This document shows positions 24,708 to 34,383 of a DNA stretch of 64,000 nt, in pieces. The translations under genes were made by a program, and so were the position numbers. The stretch is from contig NC_079234.1 of NCBI RefSeq assembly GCF_028502605.1, forward strand, positions 5,332,001-5,396,000, in the 5' to 3' direction. The notes beneath the pieces were generated by a model. The model saw only the letters and a program-made list of their open reading frames with translations. It searched no databases and had not been told where the DNA came from. Numbering within the stretch: position 1 is the first letter of the stretch; each line of letters starts with the position of its first letter. This stretch comes from Trichoderma breve. Its lineage: Eukaryota > Ascomycota > Sordariomycetes > Hypocreales > Hypocreaceae.

Positions 24708-26134
24708 GATTGGCGATTCAGGAAGGTTTTGGTTTCGGGTCCCTTGTTTGTTTCTTCTAAATTGCGCGAAGCATAAAACAAACTGACTTTGACGCTGTTT
24801 TTTTCAGGCGGGCGGGCGAGGCTCAGCTGAGATTCAGGCGCATTTGGTGTTTTGAGAAACGAGATGGTTTGTTGTTTTAGATGAGCGACGCTGTGTTCCC
24901 TCAAAGACGCGGTACTGGTTGGGTACCTCTGGCTACCAAGGTAGTACAGGACAGTAGAGCGCGGCTTAATAAAGAATGGATGCAATTAAAGCTCCTTATG
25001 CACGCTGAACAGAAAAGCAGCAGTACAAAAATCAAAGTAGATGAAAAGTAATAAAAAAGCAGGCTGGAGCGAAGAAAGAGGAGGGCCTTTACTAGAAGCA
25101 GTAAGAAACTCAGCTGCTGACTACGAGCTGGTACCTGATGCAACAATGCCGGTACTTTTCCCCTCCCTTGTCCAGGCACTCCGTACTTGGTACCTTGTTT
25201 CGTCCCTGGAGCTTCTCCTTTGCGATATGCGCGCAGCGAGGCGGGATGCAGGATGCAGCAATGAGGTGCAGCTGAGCGAAGCTTCAAGCACTGGAGATGA
25301 GATGCCTCTAGACTCTAGTCAGCAAAAAGCAAAGGTGGAGAGCGAGAGAAAAGGCGCCCTGACCGCCATAATTCGGGTGGCTGGGGGGTGCCGCAATCAA
25401 GGAAAGTCAATCAAATGTCTCTTATTAGCCGCCCACAGTGAGACCTGTCGCGGACTTCGTACGGAGTACCGGGTGACTTTGAGACTTGGGGACTTGGATT
25501 AACACGAGCTGGACTTTGGCCCTGAAACGGTGCGGTCCCTGAAACATCCATACGAAGAAAAGGTGGCGCAGCAATCCTTGAGCCTTCTTAGCTGTCTGTC
25601 AAAAGGTGCTAATCGAGGTAGTTGGACCGAAAAGTGCCAAGGAGCGAGAGCTGGTAGCGAGAAATAAGAGCACGTACCTTTATTATACAGCGCTTTATGT
25701 TTTGCAGATCCCAATAACGAATAATCCGTACTAATTACTGTACAGAACCGTATTCTCGTACAGGGTTTTGAGTATTGCTACCTGTGAGAATGCTTTGAGC
25801 ATGTTTACAGTGCTACAGACCGCTTGCCTTTCTAAGAAGATGAACCCGAGTACCTGAGATGTACACTGCCATTCGAGTAAACCAGTCGTTTTTGCGCCAC
25901 ACTTGCTACGCCACACCCCAGATTTCAACCTCCAAAGTAATCGTGCTTCGTTCTTGCTTGATGAGTGAATGTTTGCTGTTTCGTAGAACTTGCTATCATC
26001 AATACTCTGTTACATAATTGCTCTCCCAATCGCTTTTTCTCGAAATATCAATCTAAATAGCTCTCACAAAGTCATCGAAGGGGCAAAAAGAAATCTTGAA
26101 TCAACCACAACCGCGTTCAGAATCTACAGCCAAA
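24708..26134. other. Divergent intergenic region
   Basis: It separates the SR-rich membrane protein gene (-) from the G-patch gene (+) and should carry both promoters. One exact TACGGAGTA motif lies at 25460-25468. No gene is seen. Confidence 0.55.
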
Positions 26135-27106
26135 ATGTCCGGTGAAGACGATGAAGACGACTACATGAACATGACGTTCCAAGACCCTACTCCCGCCACA
26201 GAATCTTCTGTTCAGCGAGCCCAACGGCTAAAAAAAGAATCACGCGCCCGTGGTATCATAAAATCCAAAGCACAGCTCGCTCAAGAAGAAGTTGCCGCAA
26301 GAGAAAAGGCACTCTCAACCTCCATGCTCGAGGATCCACGTTCAAAGAAGAGCAAAGGTCTTGCCATGATGGCCAAAATGGGTTTCAAGGGAGGTGGTCT
26401 GGGCAAGAAGGCAGAAGATGGCGAATCATCTGGCAAGTCAGAGCCTATCAAGATCAGCATGAAGGAGGATCGCGGCGGCATTGGCATGGATAGCGAGAAG
26501 AAGAGGAAGCTTCAAGAAGCCTTTGAAGAGAGGGAAATCAAGTCTGTCAAAATTGATCCTTTGGAGTACCGCGAGAGGATGAGGATGGAGAGGGAAGATG
26601 CTAGACTGGAATCACAGCTCCATGCCGCACAACGAACAGCTGAGAGATTGGATGACGAGAAGGCTGGCTCAGATACGAATGAACACTCATCAGAAGAAGA
26701 AACTTCAATTCCAAAGCCGGAACCACTATCATCGCGACCACTCAAGTCTATTCCTGTGCTTTATCGGGGCTTGATTCGACATCGCGAAGAAAAGGAGCGT
26801 GATCGACGAATGAGATATGATCTAGAGCAATCCCTTTCGCGGTTACCGACGTATGAGAATGATGAGGAGGATGAGGACGACAAGAAAGCTCTGGGCAAGA
26901 AACAAGTCACGTACTCAACTGCAGATGACCTGGACGAAGAAGATGAGGAACTGGACGAATTTAATGCGCTTGAACCTGGCACTAGACTAAGTCGCCTAGT
27001 CATGTACTTGCGGGAGACACACCACTACTGTTTCTGGTGTAAAATGGCATATCCAGATGCGGAAATGGACGGTTGTCCCGGTATAACAGAGGAGGACCAT
27101 GATTGA
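26135..27106 (+). CDS. G-patch domain protein, GPATCH11 family
   Basis: A single exon encodes 323 residues. The G-patch lies near residues 70-130: MMAKMGFKGGGLGKK, then a basic and acidic linker, then GGIGM. The C-terminal DUF4187-like region includes the block LRETHHYCFWCKMAY with a CxxC pair and is the hallmark of the GPATCH11 (CCDC75) family. The middle is charged and helical, with a REERERMRMERED-like coiled region. G-patch proteins usually activate DEAH-box RNA helicases in splicing or ribosome assembly, so a nuclear RNA role is expected. The first ATG of the open frame is used. The gene converges on the coiled-coil partner A gene with 323 bases between stops. Confidence 0.88.
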   Translation: MSGEDDEDDYMNMTFQDPTPATESSVQRAQRLKKESRARGIIKSKAQLAQEEVAAREKALSTSMLEDPRSKKSKGLAMMAKMGFKGGGLGKKAEDGESSGKSEPIKISMKEDRGGIGMDSEKKRKLQEAFEEREIKSVKIDPLEYRERMRMEREDARLESQLHAAQRTAERLDDEKAGSDTNEHSSEEETSIPKPEPLSSRPLKSIPVLYRGLIRHREEKERDRRMRYDLEQSLSRLPTYENDEEDEDDKKALGKKQVTYSTADDLDEEDEELDEFNALEPGTRLSRLVMYLRETHHYCFWCKMAYPDAEMDGCPGITEEDHD

Positions 27107-27429
27107 TACATTGGGAGGATAGGAGTTCATCTAGATTCTCATAGCTATTTCTTTGCTGTGCTATATTAGCGTCTTAGTATTTGCTGCTCTCTCCCTCTTC
27201 CTGTACCATCCCATCGGTAGGCAGATAAGTGATTATGTATAACTTAAGATCCACATTGCTGGAGAGCTGTGCCCTTCTGTCTTAATGGTAGAAAGAAAAT
27301 TGATCTCTTGCTTTATTATTTCCACTACTATTCCCTGGACCCGTTTCTAAATAGTTTTTATCTATCCACTGTTTGCATCTTCAACGCCATCGGCCTTGTC
27401 GATAGTTTCCCATAACGTGAATTTCGCCT
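27107..27429. other. Convergent 3' spacer
   Basis: This AT-rich 323-base spacer lies between the G-patch gene and the partner A gene. No gene is seen. Confidence 0.6.
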
Positions 27430-29118
27430 TTAGGTCTCATTATCATCGCCATCTTCCTCATCAATATCTTCTTCATCACCATCCTCCTCATAGGTATCTT
27501 CTCCATCGGTATCTTCGTCATCATGCTTTCCAAGTATCACCTGAGATTCGCAAAGGACCATCTGAGTGTCAAATTGCTCTCCGTCCGCATTTCCAATCTT
27601 CACCAAGCCGGGAGCTTCGACGAACTTGACAAAGGAGTTGGATGCATCAAACTCATCACCGTATTGAAGAGACGACATTTTGGTCTGGTCAAAAGGGACA
27701 AGCTCCTTGCCATCATATTCTCCGATCCATTGCACGAGGAAGATGGCCTTTGACTTCATCATGATTGAATGAAGCTCCGCTGCTTTTGCGATCAACTTTT
27801 TGATCTCAACTTTGAAACGATCCTTCTTTGGGCCTGGTAGAAAACGTCGAAGTTCCATCGTGGCTACGTTGACCACTTCGTCCATGGCCTTTTTGTTGAG
27901 GCGAAACTTTTCATTGAGATCTGCGGCCGCTCTAAATTTTATTTGGCTGATAGTTGCGAGATACTGGGGGTCATCCATGTGTTCATTGTCTGCAAACAAT
28001 GAGACTGCATTAATATATATCCACCTGAGAAAGAGCATACTGGGGCGGATACTCACTCTTCTTAGACAGAAACTGTGTCAAAGTGCCCCCAATATCTCCG
28101 TGCCAGACCGAGCGATTTCCAGAAAATATAGCGTGATCAAGAATGTTCCATATCGCCCGTCGAAGAATATTGGTACGTAAAGCTGAAATGTCGCGTGGCG
28201 TCAGGAGCATATAATCCATCACTTGTGATTCGAGAACCGTAATTTGATCAGAGGGCACCTCAGTGAGGAAGTGAGTGACTAGGCCGCGGATATTGAAAGA
28301 TAATGTCATCCAGTTCTGCGAAATCTCGGAGTCAGAAACTTTGGTATATTTGCCAGAGTCCTTCTTCGCTGCTTCAAGAGCAGAGGCAAGATCACATCTC
28401 CACTTGTGTGAATCGGTTTCAAGCTGAGTTATCTTTTGGTTGAATGATGCTTCACTTTGCTTGTGAGCTTGTTGTGCCTGTTCAAGCTCCGATTTCAAAG
28501 CTTTGACTTGAACCTGAAGATCTTGGTTTTCGGATCTGGTATTTTCTAAATCCATCATCTTGGAGCTAAATCTCTCAGCTAATGCGAAGGCGTCCTTCTC
28601 AAATTTCTTAATCTCGGTATTGGCTGTGGGCTTTCGGCCACGCTTTGCGGGCTTCGTAGGCTCGTTTTCGTCATTGCCATGGCTTCTTTTTCCGGTTTTT
28701 ATAACCACGCGGCGATCTGAGGCTTGTTGTTCTGAGCTCGTTGGCTCTTGCTTGGCCTCTTGTGGACGCAACGCCCGGGAGGCCACCTTTTTTGCGGTGC
28801 TTGGCTTCTTTGCTGGAATATCTCCTTTGAAGTCCATGTATCCATCATTTGCTTCCTCAGTATCTGATGCGCTTCCAGAGTCGCCATTACCACGTTCCTT
28901 GTAGTTAGGCCGTTTGTCTCCGCCGCGTCGACGAGATGGAGTCTTGGCTGGCTGGGCTACATTCTCCGTTTGCGAGGATTCCAGATTATCTACCAAACGA
29001 TTAGCTTGACTCTGACCTTTGCATTGATATATCCAAGTTGGAAAGGGATAAAAACGGAGCAGGGGATTTTATTACCACCTCCATCGTCAGGAATTTTGAT
29101 GATCGTTGGCGGCTCCAT
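27430..29118 (-). CDS. Coiled-coil nuclear-type protein, partner A of the Hsp70-like pair
   Basis: No named family is recognised. Exons 29118-29076, 28989-28057 and 27989-27430 give 511 residues. The long middle frame has no usable ATG, so the short first exon (MEPPTIIKIPDD...) is needed. Residues 15-130 are charged and disordered, with basic stretches including an AT-hook-like KRGRKP. A coiled coil spans roughly 130-225. A helical domain follows (W-x2-LS-x2-I, TEVPSD, RRAIWNIL). The last exon holds blocks shared with partner B at 32496-33995: MMKSKAIFLVQW and KIGNADGEQFDTQMVLC. The protein ends in an acidic tail of about 30 residues. It is transcribed divergently from the Hsp70-like gene at 29531 over a 412-base spacer. 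The first donor may be 3 nt earlier. A nuclear role with the Hsp70-like ATPase is inferred only from linkage. Confidence 0.8.
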
Positions 29119-29530
29119 CGCGCGATCAGCAGAGGAGAAGAGTTGGCCTGGAACTGCGTCGAAAACAAAATCTCAAAAGAATGAAGAAGAGACGAGAGAA
29201 AAAGAAAAGGGGATTGAAAAAGGTGGAGAGAGAAAGAAATAAGACGAGTTAAATGTGCTGTGCAGAATCATGTGTGCACCGCTTTCGCTCTGCCAAATAT
29301 CTGCCAGCTGGCATTGTCAGTGTTCATCCACTCCCTCACTTTAAAACTTCGCCTCAATTCACTGCCGCTCTACTTTTGCTTCACCTTTCATCTTCCCAAG
29401 CGGAGAGGGGATCCAAACATCTCTGAATTTCCCGACCCGTGGATATCTTGAATTTGCGCATCTATCATAGCCTGAAGGCGGATCGCATCTCCTCTCTAGA
29501 CGACGATACTCGAGTTGATGAGCATCCACC
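29119..29530. promoter_or_regulatory. Shared divergent promoter, copy A
   Basis: This 412-base spacer lies between the start codons of partner A (-) and Hsp70-like 1 (+). It holds an A/G-rich half (pyrimidine-rich for the minus gene) and a T/C-rich half toward the plus gene, with a TTTAAAA box at 29340-29346. No perfect heat-shock element of the TTCnnGAAnnTTC type was seen by eye. Confidence 0.5.
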
Positions 29531-31938
29531 ATGCCTCGGCCTACGCGCACCCGCAGAGGTGCAGGAAGAGGTACACGGCATCTTCCAGAGACTGATCCTT
29601 CGGTTATTATAGGCATAGACTTTGGAACCACGTAAGTTGATCGGATCATCATGATGACTCTGGTTGCTGACTATGTGTAGCTTTTCGGGCGTGGCATGGG
29701 CTAGATCAACTCGACCAGAGCAAATCAACATTATTACGAGCTGGAAAACTAGCTTCAACTTCAACAGCGACAAGGAAAAGGTTCCAACTTCCATCTCGTA
29801 TAGGAACAAAGATGAAACACCTGCCTGGGGCTATGCGGCTCCTATTGGCGAGTCTTCCTTGAAATGGTTCAAGTTGTGCCTTCTCGAAAGAGAGGATATA
29901 CCAGAGTACTTGCGAGGTTCCCAGAATCTTCAAACCGCGAGAGCTTCTTTGGAAAAGCTTGGCATCCATGCTGTGGATGCCATCAGTGATTATCTGCGAG
30001 AGCTATGGAACCATAGCCTTGGCTGCGTCGAGCGAGCCGAAGGGGCTTCCATGATGAATCTTTCTTCATTGAAGGTTATCGTTACTCTCCCAGCCATTTG
30101 GCCTGCATACGCTCTGTACAGGATGAAGGAAGCTATTGAAAAGGCTGGGATTATGAACTTTCGAAGCACTGCGGACACGACTCTGCAGTTCATCCCAGAG
30201 CCCGAGGCTGCAGCTCTAGCCAGCTTGCAAGATATTTCTGATAGGGCAGATATCAAAGTAAGAGAATCCGATCATGTTGAGCTTGTCTTTGCGTTGCTGA
30301 TGAACCGTCATCCCTAGACCGGTGACCACTTTGTTGTTTGTGATGCTGGCGGAGGTACTGTGGTTAGTGATTCGCAAATGAACTTTCGACTTACGAGATA
30401 GCTTATACTATTTACAGGACATAATCACCTATACCGTCACCAGCAAAGATCCAATGAAAGTCAAAGAGAGTGTTAAGGGAGACGGTAAGGCGCCCATCCT
30501 CTTCTTTGCCTATGCAACTAACGCCGTATACAGGAAAGCTATGCGGTGCTACTTTTGTGGACGAGCGTTTCCGACTTCTTCTCAAAAGCAAAATTCCTCT
30601 GTCTTCTTGGGAAAGACTCGGGGAAGATGGTGTAGCGCGCCTCATGAATGCCGAGTGGGAAAACGGCATAAAGCCTCAGTTCTGCAACGATGGTCGCGAT
30701 TGGACTATTCAGATCCCCTTCTCGTCACGGAAGAGAGATCACGACCAGTTCAGTTCTCCAGACATTAACATCACCAAGTAGGTACACCATGAATTGAATG
30801 GCAGTCCGAAAAAAATGGAGGTTACTAACTATGCAAACAGCCAAGAAATTATTGATGTATTCAGGCCCATAATGAGTCAAATCGTGGAGCTCGTGACAAC
30901 GCAAATCCAAGAAGTCAAGAGACGATACAAGAAGCTACCTAAGGTATGAGACTTAATGAGCTATCATCATACATAAAATATTAATCTGAGCTGTTAGTTT
31001 GTGATTCTGGTTGGTGGCTTTGGGCGATGCCAGCACCTGTTTAGCTGCCTGAAGCGAGGCTTAAAAGACAAAGTTGAGATTCTTCAAAGCTCTGGAGCAC
31101 GACCGTAAGTACATATTTCTACAACTAACGTTGATCAAGGCTGATTGTTTTCTCGTTGATGATATAGTTGGACGGCAGTCTGCCGCGGTGCAGCTCTTCG
31201 TGGCCTCGAGGGGTCCAGCAACACAGCAGAATCGGCAATCTGCTCGAGAATTGCGAGAGCGAGTTACGGCGCAATATACAATGTGACACCATGGTGCGAA
31301 AAAGAGCATGATATACGAGACAAAGAATGGTGCCCCGTCACACAAGTCTATATTGCTGCCGATCAAGCTTCCTGGTTTCTACGCATCGTGAGTCACTACA
31401 TGTACCTTGATGATGGGAAATACTAATGTCTATCAAGGGCGATACCATTAAAGTGGGCAAACCTGTTGAAGAACAGTTCCACCAGGATTTTAATGAGCCT
31501 GTGGATAGCATTTCCACTTGTCTTATCTACTCCAACGCCATCAACCCGTCGGTCAGATGTGACGAAACGGTCAAGGAACTTTGCCATATCCGATGGTCGA
31601 GTATTCCCAAGTATGATGATCTGCCTTCGTGGAAAAATTCCAAAGGCCAGCTTGTCAAACGGCTCGACTACATCATCAAGATGACATCGAATGGCGTATC
31701 TCTAGATTTCGAGATTTCGTATCAAGGGAAAATCGTGGCGTCGAAGAACGTTGCGGTTGACTATAGTGAGAGCGGAGTGGCGGCTCGTCGCTCTGTTGAA
31801 CAACACCTCTTTGTAGACAGTGATGATGATGATGACAGTGGCACCTATGTTCCACCTGATTCTGAAAGGCCTGAAGCACCGAACTGGGGAAATCTAAACT
31901 GGGACGACCATATGGCATCCAGGATCCCAGGCATGTGA
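29531..31938 (+). CDS. Divergent Hsp70-like ATPase 1 (HSPA12-type, no canonical substrate domain)
   Basis: This 654-residue protein has the actin/Hsp70 ATPase fold. Exons: 29531-29631, 29681-30257, 30318-30362, 30418-30484, 30534-30777, 30841-30943, 30998-31104, 31168-31387, 31438-31938. Nucleotide-binding motifs are intact: phosphate-1 GIDFGTTFSG (28-37), phosphate-2 DAGGGTV (235-241) followed by D242, the EPEAAAL connect motif, and the adenosine motif VGGFG (384-388). The usual Hsp70 beta-sandwich and lid are absent. In their place a domain encoded by the last exon (about 489-654) contains the blocks CDETVKELC and ISNGV/TSNGVSLDFEI, then an acidic tail. The architecture resembles the HSPA12-like proteins expanded in filamentous fungi. 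The linked partner A gene suggests a dedicated client or co-factor. ATP binding is likely; the biological role is unknown. Confidence 0.88.
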
Positions 31939-32495
31939 GTTGAACAGAGCTAAGTTCTCGGTTACGAAATTGCTAGAAGGGATCGTTTATCTAAACAAAA
32001 ATTTGCTGAGAGAATTTTGGTATGAACAAGTTAATGGCCTGATTTGGCCATATGCTACTCTATCATAAGAGTACATCGTGAGCAGCATCTCCACGAAGAA
32101 AATCCAGCTAGTATATGGACAAGATAAAGACGATGCAATGGGACAGAAATAAAGCTCTTTCGTTATGAATGGGAGTCACAAGTAAGATGATCGCTAACTT
32201 AAATCGTTTAGTATCGGGGCTGGGCCAGTATCTGCTAATTTGTGAAATCACGGACACATTCATAATCACAAGCCATATCTAGATCTGCATGCAGATAGTA
32301 ATAATTTAAGAGCCGATTTATGTTTGCTATATATTCTTCCCTGAGCCTTTTACTTTTAGATAGCTATCTTTGTGCCATTATTGGCCGTTCCACCAACGAA
32401 AAACGCTCTGCCAAGCAGCGGTAAAAGAAAAAGCCATTCTGGTTCCAAGCTCGTTAATCATGTGTCTGTCCTAAAGTCATCTTAAGCTAATGTCC
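31939..32495. other. Convergent spacer between the two duplicated gene pairs
   Basis: This 557-base AT-rich spacer is flanked by the stop codons of Hsp70-like 1 and partner B. No gene, transposon remnant or clear duplication breakpoint repeat is seen. Confidence 0.55.
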
Positions 32496-33995
32496 TTACG
32501 ATGATGATTCTTCCCAAGCAGGTTTACTGGGCTCACTCTTGCCATCCCATTCAAACACAGAATGTTTGCATATGACCATGGCAGAGTCGAAGTTTTCGCC
32601 GTCTCCATTTCCAATTTTCCACAAGGCCGGCGACTCGATCACTGCGAAAGTGTGTTCTGATGTATTATCACTGGGATCAACGCCGACAGACAATTCCATA
32701 GTCTCTGGGTCGTAACGATAATTATTGATTCCATCGTCACTCTGGTGCCACTCTATGACAAAGATGGCTTTGGACGTCATCATGGTGGTGTAGAGTTTCC
32801 ACGCATCCAAGAATATGCTCTTCAGATCCTCTTCAAATTCGTTCAGCATCTTGTCTGGTACGATATTTTTGAAGTGAGCAACTGTGCCTTGAATCATCTC
32901 TACCAGTTTGATATTGCTTTCAGGATCTGCCTCTCGTTCCAAGTCCGGGTCAAGAGTTGACTTTAATCTGCTGATCATTTGGAGATACTGAGGACTAGGG
33001 AGTCTGTAGGGATCTGTTACAGAAGAGGCGTCAGCCGATTATCTCCTCAAGATAGGAGGTAAGAAGTGAAAGTAGGTTCCTAAGGCATACTTAGATGCGC
33101 AATACGGCGAGCCATTGACCCACCAATATATCCAAGGTGGCAACGACTATGGGGCGCGAAGATGTTGCAGTACAGATGACCCCATATCTGACGCCGTTTG
33201 AGGCTGTCCCGTACAGCAAGAATTCGGCCAGCAGGTGTGGGCTTCGCAGGTATATGGTACTCAATACCACCGACGGAGATCGTCTCGTCTTGAGGCCGCT
33301 CAGTAAAATAGTTACTGACGGTATTCTTGATCTTGTAAGATAACTGCCACCACATGCCCTTGATGGTGTCATCCGATGCCTTCTTTGTGCCAAAATCTTC
33401 CGCATTTTGAGCGAGAAGCTGTCCCATCTGACAAGTGAGTGCCTTGATCTTGTTATCGAGTATGCGACGATTTTCTTCATGGGATTTCTTTTCTTGCTTG
33501 ATTTCTGCTTCAAGTGACTTGATTTTGACGCGTTGTCTTTCGATTTCAGCCTCGTTACCATCAAGCAGATCACATACAGATTCAGGATCACTTTTGGCTA
33601 GCTGACACAGAGTGTATGCCTTCCAATTCTTCACTCCTGGCGTAGCAGATGTGCGCGTTTTGGTATATTTCGTGACCGACGCAAGTTCGTCCTCTTCCTC
33701 ATCTTTTACTCGATTCCGCTTTCTGGCACGTGTATTCGGGCCCTGGCTAACTGCAGCTTGTCCTGAGCTCACCAGTTGTTGGTTATTGCCACAGGAGTGG
33801 TAGTTTTGAGATGCATTTTGCTCCTGTATCTTGGTCTGTGAAGCATCGTGGCCGGCCATTTCCCACTCTTCTTAGGTGTCAGCTTGTCATTTTCAATTCA
33901 ACAAACGGACAGAAGCAGGTTCAACCAAAAGATAGATGTGAAAGATGGAAGTTCTCACCATTTTCGTTGGCGGTTGTAGGCATATTCGGTGGCAT
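32496..33995 (-). CDS. Coiled-coil nuclear-type protein, partner B of the Hsp70-like pair
   Basis: This is a diverged paralogue of partner A, about 443 residues. Exons: 33995-33959, 33867-33092 side ending at 33091, and 33013-32496. The second exon may begin at 33870, because the acceptor is a tandem AAG-AAG and both choices are in frame. As in partner A, a short first exon is followed by a phase-1 intron, and a phase-1 intron precedes the last exon. A basic stretch RARKRNRVK resembles a nuclear localisation signal. A coiled coil spans about residues 115-165. Shared blocks include W-x2-LS-x2-I with TERPQD, RRQIWGHL, SPQYLQMIS, MMTSKAIFVIEW and KIGNGDGENFDSAMVIC. The acidic tail of partner A is absent. 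The gene is divergent from Hsp70-like 2 over 388 bases. Function is unknown. Confidence 0.8.
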
Positions 33996-34383
33996 TGCTA
34001 ATCGGTGCGCGCTGGAGAGGCTGGAAGATGACTGAGGCTCTCCTGGGCGTGATGTATTCAAGCAAGAAATTTGATCGAGGAATTCCGGCCGAAATGGCAT
34101 CCTATGTATGGTGCCTTCGTCTTTTGAACCAAATTCTTGTGTTGAATGAAGCGTGTTGAAGGAAGGGTGCTGCTGAGTTCTGTTGCGAATTTTATCACCT
34201 CCGTTTGATTCACTGATGTGGCAGTGATGCCTCAGGCTCTACCACACAGGTATTAAAAGACAGGAAGTCTGCCAGGTGTATATCTTCTCTCTTAACTCTC
34301 ACAACAGCACACACACAAACACCCATCCTCATCTACTGAAAGCACTTCTACCACACAAGAGCCCTGGCTCACAGGCAGCAATC
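33996..34383. promoter_or_regulatory. Shared divergent promoter, copy B
   Basis: This 388-base spacer lies between the starts of partner B (-) and Hsp70-like 2 (+). A TATTAAAA box at 34251-34258 lies 126 bases before the plus-strand start, followed by a C/A-rich leader. By eye it shares little with copy A, so the promoters have diverged more than the coding sequences. Confidence 0.5.
34251..34258 (+). promoter_or_regulatory. TATA-like box of Hsp70-like 2
   Basis: TATTAAAA stands 126 bases upstream of the ATG in an otherwise mixed-composition promoter. Its position fits a core promoter element, but this is inferred from sequence alone. Confidence 0.4.

Noticed and set aside
29119..34383. Heat-shock elements in the shared promoters of the Hsp70-like pairs
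   Set aside because: GAA and TTC triplets occur, but no properly spaced TTCnnGAAnnTTC array was found by eye in either spacer.
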